From a bacterium (GTDB lineage Bacteria; Patescibacteriota; Minisyncoccia; 1-14-0-10-42-19): a stretch of DNA of 40,411 nt. How positions within the stretch are numbered: the first letter of the stretch is position 1; every line of letters starts with the position of its first letter. Under the pieces are notes generated by a model. The model was not told where the DNA came from, ran no database searches, and worked only from the letters and a program-made list of their open reading frames with translations. Shown here in pieces: positions 23,370 to 31,495 of the stretch. The translations under genes and the position numbers were made by a program. The stretch lies in contig JAUYHD010000016.1 in NCBI GenBank assembly GCA_030690215.1, positions 81,681 through 122,091 of the forward strand, given 5' to 3'.

Positions 23370-24440
23370 TTATATCTTCTCCTCCAGCATCCGGGGATTT
23401 AATGAATACGACCGGGCAACATCAATGGTTATCTCTCCCTTCCGCACAAGATCAATAAGCGTTTGGTCCATGCTAATCATGCCTGATTCTGACCCGGTTT
23501 CAATAACCAAATCAAGTTCGTGAATTTTGTTTTCGCGGATAAGATTTCGGACCGCGGTTGTTGATATCAAAAGCTCATAGGCCGGAATAAGCCCCCCTGA
23601 AATGCGGGGCAGGAGACGCTGTGAAAAAACGCCCAATAAGGTATTTGAAAGCTGGGAACGGATTTGATTTTGCTGGGCAGGAGGGAACGAATCAATAATA
23701 CGGTCAATGGTTTGAGCGGCATTATTCGTATGCAAAGAAGAAAAAATAAGATGGCCTGTTTCTGCCGCGGTCACTGCCGCTGATATCGTTTCGTGATCGC
23801 GCATCTCTCCAATCATCGCAACGTCAACATTTTGGCGGAACATACTCCGAAGCGCCGTATTAAAACTATGCGTGTCAAGACTGACTTCGCGCTGGTCTAC
23901 AATGGACTGATCGGGCGTAAAAATATATTCAATCGGGTCTTCAATGGTAATAATATGTTCGGTGCGCTCGTGATTAATTAAATCAACAATGGCTGCAAGT
24001 GTCGTTGATTTTCCATGTCCGGTAGGCCCCACCACGATAAAAAATCCTTGCTGTTTATGCGCGAACTCCGCAATTACAGGCGGGAGCGCAAGCTCATCAA
24101 GCGTGCGAATATTTACCGGAATAAGACGCATGGCAATGCCAACATACCCCCGTTGGTAAAATCCATTTACACGGAAACGCGCCTTGTCTTCAAACATGAA
24201 CGAAAAATCTATTTCATTGCTTTTTTCAAACTGCTCCCGTTTTTCGGGTGAAAGCATGGTGTAGAGTATCCCCTTGGTATCGTCGGGCGTAAGTACTTCG
24301 GCCGTACGCATTTTTATAAGTTCGCCGGCAATACGAATTGTCGGGTTGCGCGCGGCAGTTACATGCAGATCGGAAGCGCCTGTTTTTAATACTTCAAAAA
24401 TGAATTGCTCAAGAAGTTTTGAATAGTCTTTTGTTGCCAT
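23370..24440 (-). CDS. pilT: Twitching/retraction ATPase PilT
   Basis: PilT is the hexameric ATPase that pulls the pilus back, the power stroke for twitching and DNA uptake. The 356-residue protein has the N-terminal PAS-like part (DLHVTAARNPTIRIAGEL), Walker A GPTGHGKS (138-145), the Asp box, Walker B MIGEMRDHETISAAVTAAETGH and the His box SSLHTNNAAQTIDRIID. The C-terminal region ends NPRMLEEKI. Length is typical. It follows the CheY-like gene by 55 bp. Confidence 0.96.
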   Translation of the reverse strand: MATKDYSKLLEQFIFEVLKTGASDLHVTAARNPTIRIAGELIKMRTAEVLTPDDTKGILYTMLSPEKREQFEKSNEIDFSFMFEDKARFRVNGFYQRGYVGIAMRLIPVNIRTLDELALPPVIAEFAHKQQGFFIVVGPTGHGKSTTLAAIVDLINHERTEHIITIEDPIEYIFTPDQSIVDQREVSLDTHSFNTALRSMFRQNVDVAMIGEMRDHETISAAVTAAETGHLIFSSLHTNNAAQTIDRIIDSFPPAQQNQIRSQLSNTLLGVFSQRLLPRISGGLIPAYELLISTTAVRNLIRENKIHELDLVIETGSESGMISMDQTLIDLVRKGEITIDVARSYSLNPRMLEEKI

Positions 24441-24495
24441 ATACGTGATGCTAATCTGCTAATTGAATGCTAATCTGCTCATTGCCAATCTCGCC

Positions 24496-24885
24496 CTATG
24501 TTTTATGTTCTAATAATTTTTCTACTCGGCCTACAATCTGAGCAGGCGTATGATTTATTTTTACAAAATAGGCACGCGCTCCCATCCGTAATCCTTTCTG
24601 AATGTCGTGTTTACCCGCGATGTTACTTATCATAACAACAATACCTTTTTTCATCAGCTGTTCCTTTTGAATAGTGGAAAGAACATCAAAGCCATTTGCG
24701 CGCGGCATCATCACATCAAGCGTTACTACATCGGGATTAAAACCGGCTTTTAGCTTTTCTATCGCCACATCCCCGCTTAACGCGACATCCACGTCAAACC
24801 CCGCTTCGCGAAATCGGGATGCGTACACATCAACCAAAAAATCATCATCGTCCACAATCAATATTTTTTTTGTCCCCTGTGCCAT
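24496..24885 (-). CDS. CheY-like single-domain response regulator
   Basis: The 129-residue receiver domain has all key residues: acidic pair in ILIVDDDD (Asp12-Asp15 region), phosphoacceptor Asp57 in TLDVMMP, Ser87 in MISN, and Lys109 in YFVKIN. There is no output domain. In pil clusters such proteins (PilG/PilH type) tune the extension and retraction motors. No histidine kinase is in the window, so the phosphodonor must be elsewhere. It sits between a pilin gene (11 bp) and pilT (55 bp), which supports a role in pilus control. Confidence 0.88.
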   Translation of the reverse strand: MAQGTKKILIVDDDDFLVDVYASRFREAGFDVDVALSGDVAIEKLKAGFNPDVVTLDVMMPRANGFDVLSTIQKEQLMKKGIVVMISNIAGKHDIQKGLRMGARAYFVKINHTPAQIVGRVEKLLEHKT

Positions 24886-24896
24886 ATTCTATCCTA

Positions 24897-25517
24897 TTAT
24901 GGCGCGGTCGTTTGCCACCCCTGATTTTTACCGGGAATACTGCCTGTTTCTAAATTATAGCGAAGCGTGTAGGTTGACCCGTCAACGGATTCATAACAAA
25001 ATAAATAGTCATCCGGGTCTCCGCAGGTCCCGGATGATCCAAATGGGTCAACGGGAGTTTTGCTAAAAACACCGTCATTAATAAGCTCTACAGAAAGACA
25101 ATCCGCTGTGCCATCAATTGCTGATTCGGAACAAATAGCAGGATAACGAAAATGCGTTACATGGTACAAATCCAAACCATTTTTAATTTGTCTTATGTTT
25201 TCTTCCCTGGTCGCGTCCCGCGAATTGGCGCGAAAACCGGTCATCTGCACAAATAAAAATGAGGCAAGCATGCCGATAATTGCTATCACCACCAACAGTT
25301 CAAGAATGGTAAACCCCGTTTGGCTAAATCGAAAGCTGCGTCTACGTCTTACGGAAAATAATACCCCATTGATTAAAAAAATGATCCCTTCATATAATAA
25401 ACCAAAAACAGCTGGTAGCCGCAACACGTAAGACGATTCGATTTTGCCTAACGGGGTAAACCCCATTACAAATCGGCGTGCATGAAATTGATTTTTGTTC
25501 TTTCTAAAAAACAGCAT
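24897..25517 (-). CDS. GspG-like pilin with an abnormal, element-encoded N-terminus
   Basis: The pilin part begins at QTGFTILELLVVIAIIGMLASFLF (about residue 66 onward), with Glu+5 and the helix FRANSRDATREENIRQIKNGLDLYH, then a small globular domain with six cysteines and a DPFG turn typical of GspG. The 65 residues before the cleavage site are far too long for a leader and include a hydrophobic segment and RRRR. They are encoded by two CCCCGTT elements (25314-25456, 25461-25588); the GGGGTTTACC at the element edge is the codons for G-F-T. There is no ATG between the first elements and the GFT codons. It may be a long-leader variant or a damaged gene. Confidence 0.7.
   Translation of the reverse strand: MLFFRKNKNQFHARRFVMGFTPLGKIESSYVLRLPAVFGLLYEGIIFLINGVLFSVRRRRSFRFSQTGFTILELLVVIAIIGMLASFLFVQMTGFRANSRDATREENIRQIKNGLDLYHVTHFRYPAICSESAIDGTADCLSVELINDGVFSKTPVDPFGSSGTCGDPDDYLFCYESVDGSTYTLRYNLETGSIPGKNQGWQTTAP
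25314..25456 (-). mobile_element. MITE-like element, copy 2, inside the pseudopilin N-terminal coding region
   Basis: The 143-bp element has the same outer ends as 5998-6137 (minus strand CCCCGTTAGGCAAAATCGAA ... TTCGATTTAGCCAAACGGGG), but a different middle. Both sides are flanked by TTTA, a likely 4-bp target duplication. An inner CGTCTTACG / CGTAAGACG pair extends the arms to about 40 bp. Confidence 0.75.
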
Positions 25518-25588
25518 ATATTCTTATTGTGCATTGTCTTCGCAAAAATTTTTAATATAAAAATTTTTGCCCAAGATTTGTAACGGGG
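25461..25588 (-). mobile_element. MITE-like element, copy 3, adjacent to copy 2
   Basis: The 128-bp unit has ends CCCCGTTACAAATC and GATTTGTAATGGGG, inverted relative to each other. It is separated from copy 2 only by the 4-bp TTTA; the other flank is TTCA. An AAAAATTTTTATATTAAAAATTTTTG hairpin-like segment lies inside (about 25535-25568). Confidence 0.6.
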
Positions 25589-25688
25589 TGAACCCCGCCC
25601 TTATTTTTCTCCGAAAATGTATATATTTGTTATTCTTTAAAACCATAGCAACCCCAGCCATATCTTTTAGGTACTGTTATTTGCTATG

Positions 25689-27449
25689 TTACGCTTCCTT
25701 TACGTCCTCTTCATTATACACTGGCTGGGCAACCGTCGCTAACTCTTCCATACCTATCATGCCCCCAAGCGCTTTTAGTACGCCGTCTTGGCGCATAGTA
25801 ATCATACTCTGGCGTTCTGCTTCCGCTTCAATCCGCGGCGTTGAAGGATTGTCAGAAAGAATAATTTGTTCAAGCTCTTTTGTCATTGCGAGCACCTCAA
25901 AAATACCAATTCGTCCTTTTGTTCCTTTCGGGCAGGTTGCCGATGGCTTTGCCTGATACATTGCCTTCGGCATTTTTATGCTTTTTTTGATATCAGGAGG
26001 CATGCCTTCAATTTCTTGCTTCAAACTTTCCGAAAGTTTTCCCTGTATGGGCACTTCTCGTTTTGAATCTTCGCATAGCACCTGCACCAACCGCTGGGCA
26101 ATCGCAAGAATAAGGGTGGGCGCAATCAAATATGGATCAACGCCCATGTCTATTAAACGAGGAATAACACCGATTGCATTATTCGTGTGAAGAGTTGAGA
26201 GCACCAAGTGCCCCGTGAGAGCCGCGTGAATTGCAAGTTGCGCCGTCTCTTTGTCACGGATCTCACCTACCATAATAATATCCGGGTCCTGACGCAAAAT
26301 AGAGCGCAGACCCGTCGCGAACGTATAGCCAATTTCGGGACGCACCTGCGATTGATTGACGCCCGCGATATTATACTCAATAGGATCTTCTAAGCTGACT
26401 ATATTAAGCCCTTCTTTGTTCAAAATCTGAAGCATGGTGTAGAGCGTTGTTGATTTCCCAGAACCCGTAGGACCCGTTACCAGCACCATGCCATATGGCC
26501 GTTTTAATTCCTCGGTAACTACGGCAAGATTTCTTCCCATCAAACCAAGCGCCACCAAATCTTTCACCCCTTTTTCCGGGTCAAGAATACGAAGCACAAC
26601 CTTTTCACCAAAACTCGTAGGAAACGTAGAAACACGAAAATCAATATTTCGCCCCTGCACGCGCGTAGAAAACCGTCCATCCTGCGGTTTTCGCTTTTCG
26701 TCAAGTTGCATATTGGTAAGAATCTTGACGCGCGCCACGATTGCGTCATGCACTTTCACGGGCAACAAAAGACTTGTATGAAGCACGCCGTCAACACGAA
26801 ACCGCACGCGAAGCTTGTCGCGTCCGGGCTCAATATGAATATCTGACGCATTGCCCTCTGTGGCGTGGCGTATGATGACCGCGACCATCCGGGTTACCGG
26901 CGCTTTCTCGCTGAATGTTTCTTCGTCTTCCTTTGACTTCTTTTCGGTGGTTTTATACCGCTTCCCTTCTTCCACCATAACGTCCTCCAACTCCCCGAGC
27001 ACCTGCGTTACCTCGCTCCCAAGCGACTTATATTCTTCAAGAATTTTTATAAAATCAGACCGGGCAATCAAAAATACCTTAAAAGCAACATTAAACTTTG
27101 TAGCGATAAACTGGACCGCTTCACGCGCTTCAATATCGGTTGGATCAAGCATGCCGACTTCAAGGACGCCCTCGGTTATTCCCAAGGGTATCATTTGATA
27201 GTGTTTTGCCGCGTCAAGCGGAATAAAACGAAGGATATCCCCCGGCACCGGTACTCCTTTCAGATATCGGAATGGAACGCCCAGCGCCTCTGATTTTGCT
27301 TCCAGAAAATTTTCTTCCGAAACTCCGCGTTCAAAGACTTCCCGCTCAATATCTTCATCGGTGATTGCCTTATTTGCAATTTCGGATACTGCATTTTGCT
27401 CAATAAGATTTTTATCGGCAAGCGCATTTAAAATTCTCGTGTCAGCCAT
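25689..27449 (-). CDS. pilB: Type IV pilus extension ATPase PilB
   Basis: PilB polymerises pilin at the inner membrane. The 586-residue protein has a GspE N-terminal domain (about 1-145), a linker, and the ATPase domain: Walker A GPTGSGKS (326-333), Asp box, Walker B IIMVGEIRDKETAQLAIHAALTGH and His box STLHTNNA. The usual four-cysteine zinc loop is incomplete: only one Cys after RLVQVL and one in ATCPKGTKGRIGIFE remain, and the loop between them is long. The C-terminus ends NEEDVKEA. It follows the small 97-residue gene by 22 bp. Confidence 0.95.
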   Translation of the reverse strand: MADTRILNALADKNLIEQNAVSEIANKAITDEDIEREVFERGVSEENFLEAKSEALGVPFRYLKGVPVPGDILRFIPLDAAKHYQMIPLGITEGVLEVGMLDPTDIEAREAVQFIATKFNVAFKVFLIARSDFIKILEEYKSLGSEVTQVLGELEDVMVEEGKRYKTTEKKSKEDEETFSEKAPVTRMVAVIIRHATEGNASDIHIEPGRDKLRVRFRVDGVLHTSLLLPVKVHDAIVARVKILTNMQLDEKRKPQDGRFSTRVQGRNIDFRVSTFPTSFGEKVVLRILDPEKGVKDLVALGLMGRNLAVVTEELKRPYGMVLVTGPTGSGKSTTLYTMLQILNKEGLNIVSLEDPIEYNIAGVNQSQVRPEIGYTFATGLRSILRQDPDIIMVGEIRDKETAQLAIHAALTGHLVLSTLHTNNAIGVIPRLIDMGVDPYLIAPTLILAIAQRLVQVLCEDSKREVPIQGKLSESLKQEIEGMPPDIKKSIKMPKAMYQAKPSATCPKGTKGRIGIFEVLAMTKELEQIILSDNPSTPRIEAEAERQSMITMRQDGVLKALGGMIGMEELATVAQPVYNEEDVKEA

Positions 27450-27471
27450 GAAGCGTTATTTATTATATATA

Positions 27472-27765
27472 TTATCTCGGCAAAAAAGGATTAATCGCCC
27501 CGCTCTCCGCCGGAAGAATTACTTGAACCCCAGAATCAATAAGACTTTGATACACCGGATCTTGGAAAAATGACGTATCAAACTTCAACCCCTTCAGCAC
27601 GCGCAAAAGCGCAAGAAATTGAATACGCTGCTGGTTTGACGGGCCTTCAACGCGAGAAACACCTTCGTTCCCCGTGCTTGGCGCTTGAGAATACCAAATA
27701 TACAACGTCCCCAAGAGAGCAACCACCAAAACAGCAAAAAGAATATTTTGTTTTGTTTTACTCAT
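27472..27765 (-). CDS. Small single-pass membrane protein of the pilus operon
   Basis: The 97-residue product has an N-terminal membrane helix (about residues 8-25) and a polar domain ending VQVILPAESGAINPFLPR. It occupies the place where pilP is found in pilMNOP operons, but it is shorter and has no lipoprotein signal, so I do not call it PilP. Without a secretin, a short PilO-associated linker protein would suffice. It lies between pilO (44 bp) and pilB (22 bp). Confidence 0.7.
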   Translation of the reverse strand: MSKTKQNILFAVLVVALLGTLYIWYSQAPSTGNEGVSRVEGPSNQQRIQFLALLRVLKGLKFDTSFFQDPVYQSLIDSGVQVILPAESGAINPFLPR

Positions 27766-27809
27766 ATGATGTGGAACATGTCATTATATTATTTTTAATT
27801 GTCCTGATG

Positions 27810-28373
27810 TTACATTGCTCCTATCCAATACGTGTTCGCATCAATTTGAAATTCATAAAAATCTTCGTCCCCCGCGTTAAATCTGATTTCTGCAATATCA
27901 ATAACGCGGGTGTTCATTTCAAGACGCGTAAGAAAATTACGAAACGAACTATACGTTCCGACAATGCTAAGCGTTAACGGTAATTTTTCAAACGGCTGTT
28001 CGGCGACTTCACGCACAATTGTGCCCCGCTGCTGCTGTTGCGTGCGCTGCTGCTGTTCATCAGTAATTGAAATGCTCTCCAGCACAATATTATATTGCTG
28101 GGCGAACGATTCCAGCTCGGCAATCAAAAGCCCCGAGTCAATTTTTGATGGCACGATTTTATCCAGCCGCTCAATATCCAAAGGATTTACCGCGTTATAT
28201 TGCGATAATAGAGCGTCACGGAGTCGCGCCAATTCCTGCAGTTCCGCAAGCGACTGTGAAATTTCTCCTTCTTCTGCGCGCAATAGAGAAATTTTATCCA
28301 GTTCAGGCCGCGCAAAAAAGAGAAAAACCACGACCGCCCCTCCTAATATAACAATGGAAAGAATAAGTTTCAT
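27810..28373 (-). CDS. pilO: PilO-like pilus alignment protein
   Basis: The 187-residue protein has one N-terminal membrane helix (about 3-20), a coiled coil (about 28-60), and a ferredoxin-like domain (PLTLSIVGTYSSFRNFLTRLEMNTRVIDIAEIRF), as in PilO. A Gln/Arg-rich loop (EQQQRTQQQQRG) interrupts the domain. PilO pairs with PilN to link the cytosolic ring to the pilus platform. The start is 3 bp after the pilN stop. Confidence 0.85.
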   Translation of the reverse strand: MKLILSIVILGGAVVVFLFFARPELDKISLLRAEEGEISQSLAELQELARLRDALLSQYNAVNPLDIERLDKIVPSKIDSGLLIAELESFAQQYNIVLESISITDEQQQRTQQQQRGTIVREVAEQPFEKLPLTLSIVGTYSSFRNFLTRLEMNTRVIDIAEIRFNAGDEDFYEFQIDANTYWIGAM

Positions 28374-28376
28374 ATA

Positions 28377-28940
28377 CTATGGTTGATAACGAAAAATGGA
28401 TACATCAAAACCAAGAGAAATATCAAAACCAACCTCTCCGGTATCTTGCAAGCCAAGGTTGGAAATACGGACTGTTCGGATAACACCGCTTGATTCAAAT
28501 AATTTCATCTGCTCGGCAAGAGCCGTGTAGCTTGGCGCAGATCCCGTGAGAACCGCTGCTTCTCCGTCAAATGAGAACGTACTAAAATACACATCCGTAT
28601 GCGTGTACTGCTCAAAAAAACTAAATACTTGGGAATTTTCTACATGACTTGCCAAAACCAGTTTTGCCGCTTCAATTTCTTTAGAAATACGGGTGAGCTC
28701 ATTGATCAAGGGCGCTTCAAATTGTCCCTCAATACGGCGAAGGTTTGCGTTTAAATCATCAATACGATTTTCCAGAAAACGGCGATATAGAAAAATGCTT
28801 CCGGCCAAGAGAAAAGACACCAAGAGCACAATCATGGGTAGAATAATAAATTTGTCTATCGGCGACTGGCGCCGTAGTTCGGGGCGCCTCACCATGCCTG
28901 ACGGCGCTCGTTTTGGGATGAATGATGGGGTATCAGCCAT
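28377..28940 (-). CDS. pilN: PilN-like pilus alignment protein
   Basis: The 187-residue protein has a cytosolic basic tail (MADTPSFIPKRAPSGMVRRPELRRQSP), a membrane helix (about 32-52), a coiled coil (55-95) and a C-terminal alpha/beta domain (YTALAEQMKLFESSGVIRTVRISNLGL). PilN's cytosolic tail binds PilM; the usual INLLP-like motif is replaced here by IPKRAP. It overlaps the operon of pilO. A 167-bp spacer with repeated ATAGAAATA and AAATTTAAAATTC words separates it from pilM. Confidence 0.83.
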   Translation of the reverse strand: MADTPSFIPKRAPSGMVRRPELRRQSPIDKFIILPMIVLLVSFLLAGSIFLYRRFLENRIDDLNANLRRIEGQFEAPLINELTRISKEIEAAKLVLASHVENSQVFSFFEQYTHTDVYFSTFSFDGEAAVLTGSAPSYTALAEQMKLFESSGVIRTVRISNLGLQDTGEVGFDISLGFDVSIFRYQP

Positions 28941-29107
28941 ACAAAAATTTAAAATTTAAAATTCAAAAATCAAAATGACAATATGTTTCTATATATTTCA
29001 ACGCATTTCAGAAAATACATAGAAATATACTTCGCGAAATTTATAGAAATACATTGTCCTTAATGCAGAATATAAACTGTTTATTTTGATATTTACATTT
29101 TTCATTT

Positions 29108-30262
29108 TCAGAGTTCACGAATTGCAAGACCGATTGCTTGCGCGAACGAAGGACCTATTTCTTTCAACACCGGCTGTAAGAATGCGGGGTATTGTATGCG
29201 CCGGAATGGGTCGCCCAACGTTGTTTCTATCCCGAATTTTTTTACGGCATAATCCACAAGTCCGTACATTTTTGCTCCTCCCCCGATAAGAATAACGCGG
29301 TTCACAGAACGGTTATGCCGACGCTGATAGTCCTGCATCACCCGAAGCGCATTTGAAAATACATGGTTGAGCATTGGCTCAATAACACCATGCACCTCCC
29401 GATGTTCAGGCCGCAATGAAAGGCCAATCTCCCGTTTCATTTCTTCGGCGCGCGTAAAATCAATCCCCAAAGCGCGCGAAATGGTCATCGTAATATCCTG
29501 CGATCCCCTATCTATGCCGTGAGATGAACGCACAATGCCGTAATCTACAACGGTAATTTTTGTGGATGACGCGCCAAAATCAACAAGAAGAATGGGTGCT
29601 AATTCCCGCGCAAGCAAAGAGCGGGCAATGCTGAACACTTCAATTTCAAGGGCGCGCACAGACAACCCAACCTTCTCCATAATTTCCTTATATTTGGTGA
29701 TTGTTTCTTTGTGGATGGCAACAAGCAAAATAGCAACCGTGCGCTTTTTTTCTTCCATTTCTGGTTGCTCCGGTTCATTCCCGTCGGGTTCCGGACCGCT
29801 TTCTTTTGTCTGCACAAATCCTTCCGGAATCGCCCACCAATCAAGCACCACTTCGTCTATCGGTACGGGAATATACTTGCGCGCCTCATACGGAACCATT
29901 TGATTTATTTCGGCATCCGACATAAATGGCACCTTGATGAGCGTAACAAAACTTGAACGAAGCGGAATAGAAAGCACAACATCTTTTGCCGTAACGCCGG
30001 ACTCTTTAATAAGGTCTTTCAGCATTTCCACTATTTTTTCATCAACAAGCTGGGTTGCCTGCCCCACGGAAAGACCGCTATACGGACCGGTTGAAAGTTC
30101 GCCATATGTCTCAAGCACCGCGCGTTCTTTTTCCCGACGAAGCTGTACTATTTTTACCGACGATAAACCCAAATCAATACCCGTAATGCTTTTTGCGCCC
30201 TTACTCCACAAGGTAAACTTTTTGCCGAAACCAATATTTTTGAAAAAAGAAATGTCAGCCAT
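29108..30262 (-). CDS. pilM: Actin-like pilus assembly ATPase PilM
   Basis: PilM forms a cytosolic ring under PilN/PilO. The 384-residue protein has the actin-like phosphate 1 motif TGIDLGLSSVKIVQL, the phosphate 2 region LLVDFGASSTKITVVD and the adenosine motif VILIGGGAKMYGL. An insert with EPDGNEPEQPEMEEKKR (about residue 155-175) is acidic and probably a loop. It is the first gene of the pilus locus, and a TGGTATACT promoter lies about 60 bp upstream, divergent from comF. Confidence 0.95.
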   Translation of the reverse strand: MADISFFKNIGFGKKFTLWSKGAKSITGIDLGLSSVKIVQLRREKERAVLETYGELSTGPYSGLSVGQATQLVDEKIVEMLKDLIKESGVTAKDVVLSIPLRSSFVTLIKVPFMSDAEINQMVPYEARKYIPVPIDEVVLDWWAIPEGFVQTKESGPEPDGNEPEQPEMEEKKRTVAILLVAIHKETITKYKEIMEKVGLSVRALEIEVFSIARSLLARELAPILLVDFGASSTKITVVDYGIVRSSHGIDRGSQDITMTISRALGIDFTRAEEMKREIGLSLRPEHREVHGVIEPMLNHVFSNALRVMQDYQRRHNRSVNRVILIGGGAKMYGLVDYAVKKFGIETTLGDPFRRIQYPAFLQPVLKEIGPSFAQAIGLAIREL

Positions 30263-30319
30263 GTATCATTTACGCTAAAAACCGCGTCGCAGAATGACAC
30301 GAACACGCTTTATCTTTTT

Positions 30320-30328
30320 AGTATACCA
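30320..30328 (-). promoter_or_regulatory. Extended -10 promoter (TGGTATACT) for the pilM operon
   Basis: The minus strand reads TGGTATACT about 60 bp before the pilM ATG, with no good -35. Next to it, at 30331-30340, is the palindrome AGAACGTTCT, a possible operator. Confidence 0.5.
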
Positions 30329-30368
30329 CAGAACGTTCTCTAGCCCCCTACTATGGCATACACAGGTC

Positions 30369-30397
30369 TTGTCAATCTTATTTTATTATACTATAAA
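30369..30397 (+). promoter_or_regulatory. comF promoter, near-leaderless
   Basis: TTGTCA (30369-30374), 17-nt spacer, TATAAA (30392-30397). The predicted +1 is near 30404, so the ATG at 30400 cannot be used and 30406 would have a 2-nt leader. Confidence 0.65.
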
Positions 30398-30405
30398 ATA
30401 TGCGC

Positions 30406-31068
30406 ATGGTATTCAGACTTATCCACACAGCGTCCAAGTCCATAGGGGACTTTCTTTTCCCTAAGCGGTGTTTGGGGTGTAGGGCGCCTAACACCCTTTT
30501 TTGCCGAAAGTGCGAACTTTTTTACGCGATGCCGGAACGAACGCGGCTCTCTTCGGGCGTTATAACGCTTTCGTTATTCCGTTATAGCACCCCTCCTATA
30601 CGGCAAGTGGTACGGCATATAAAGTACCGCCACGCATATACTCTCGCCGAGCAATTCGGGGACATATGCAAGAAATACGCCCATGATCTCGCGCCTCTTT
30701 TCCCTCCCGATGCATCTGTTATGGTTATCCCAATCCCCATTTCTTCAAAAACAAAACGAACCCGTGGATATAATCACACAGAAATATTTGCCCGCGCCAT
30801 TGCTGACGCGCACCGGTGGGATATGCGCCTGGACGCGCTCAAAAAAATAAAACATACGCCATCGCAAACCACGTTCCACACGAAACAAGAACGCAAAAAC
30901 AATATAAAAAATTCTATCGCGCTCTCTGATGCATTTTCGCCAAAAGGCAAAACAATCCTTCTCGTAGATGACGTGCTCACAACAGGAGCAACGCTCAACG
31001 AATGCGCGCGTCTGCTGCAAAATGCTGGTGCTAAAAAAATATTCGGAATTGTGGTCGCGAAAGGATAA
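30406..31068 (+). CDS. comF: ComF family phosphoribosyltransferase-like competence protein
   Basis: ComF proteins act in the cytosol in natural transformation, helping handle incoming single-stranded DNA. The protein has an N-terminal zinc ribbon with CLGC...CRKC and a C-terminal phosphoribosyltransferase fold with the PRPP motif ILLVDDVLTTGATL. The start is ATG 30406 (220 residues), because of the promoter position. Divergent placement next to the complete pilus locus supports a joint DNA-uptake role. No comEC or dprA is in the window. Confidence 0.9.
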   Translation: MVFRLIHTASKSIGDFLFPKRCLGCRAPNTLFCRKCELFYAMPERTRLSSGVITLSLFRYSTPPIRQVVRHIKYRHAYTLAEQFGDICKKYAHDLAPLFPPDASVMVIPIPISSKTKRTRGYNHTEIFARAIADAHRWDMRLDALKKIKHTPSQTTFHTKQERKNNIKNSIALSDAFSPKGKTILLVDDVLTTGATLNECARLLQNAGAKKIFGIVVAKG

Positions 31069-31095
31069 TTCCGATTTGCTTCTAGCAAATCGGAA
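31069..31095 (+). terminator. Hairpin after comF
   Basis: TTCCGATTTGC and GCAAATCGGAA (11 bp) pair around TTCTA right after the comF stop. There is no T-run, so it may be a processing or attenuating hairpin. It is followed by AAATTACAAATTCC-type spacer. Confidence 0.5.
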
Positions 31096-31194
31096 ATTCT
31101 AAATTACAAATTCCAAATTACAAACAAATTCTGAATTTTAAATATATTATAAATTTTTATCGGTAAAAATTAGAAATTATTTGGAGTTTGATGC

Positions 31195-31223
31195 TTGGAA
31201 TTTGGGATTTGCTTTGGTATAGT
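31195..31223 (+). promoter_or_regulatory. Candidate promoter for the tRNA-Ser pair
   Basis: TTGGAA (31195-31200), 17-nt spacer, TATAGT (31218-31223); predicted start near 31230, 6 nt before the first tRNA copy. Confidence 0.5.
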
Positions 31224-31235
31224 AACCAAAGCGTT

Positions 31236-31307
31236 GGAGGCGTGGCTGAGTGGCTGAAAGCAACACACTGCTAATGTGTTAACCCCCACAAGGGGTTCGC
31301 AGGTTCG
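31236..31307 (+). pseudogene. Truncated tRNA-Ser(GCT), 3' part lost
   Basis: The copy has acceptor 5' strand GGAGGCG, D arm, anticodon arm ACACA-CTGCTAA-TGTGT, the long variable arm and T stem up to GCAGGTTCG. From the middle of the T loop the sequence changes into two tandem hairpins, and no CGCCTCC acceptor partner follows. From position 31253 it is nearly identical to the intact copy at 31408. Confidence 0.85.
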
Positions 31308-31347
31308 CCCGATCATCCGATCGGGCGCCCAGTCGAATGACTGGGCG
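31306..31347. repeat. Two tandem GC-rich hairpins in the tRNA T loop
   Basis: CGCCCGATC-ATCC-GATCGGGCG (31306-31327) is followed, sharing CG, by CGCCCAGTC-GAAT-GACTGGGCG (31326-31347). Each is a perfect 9-bp stem with a 4-nt loop; the unit length is 20 bp. They lie between TTCG and AATC of the tRNA T loop. Confidence 0.85.
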
Positions 31348-31407
31348 AATCATTATGAAAAAAATTTCACATGTTGCGGACGAAATGTTAAAAATAACGT
31401 TCACAGC

Positions 31408-31495
31408 GGTGGGTTGGCTGAGAGGCTGAAAGCAACACACTGCTAATGTGTTAACCCCCACAAGGGGTTCGCAGGTTCGAATCCTGCACCCACCG
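31408..31495 (+). tRNA. tRNA-Ser(GCT)
   Basis: Complete class II tRNA: acceptor GGTGGGT/ACCCACC, anticodon arm ACACA-CTGCTAA-TGTGT (anticodon GCT, codons AGC/AGT), long variable arm CCCCCACAAGGGG, T arm GCAGG-TTCGAAT-CCTGC, discriminator G. CCA is not encoded. The flanks continue the acceptor pairing by 8 more base pairs (TTCACAGC on the left, GCTGTGAA overlapping the discriminator on the right). Confidence 0.95.

Noticed and set aside
30331-30340. AGAACGTTCT as a LexA box between pilM and comF
   Set aside because: The known Gram-positive LexA box needs a 4-nt gap between GAAC and GTTC; here there is none. It stays only as a palindrome of unknown use.
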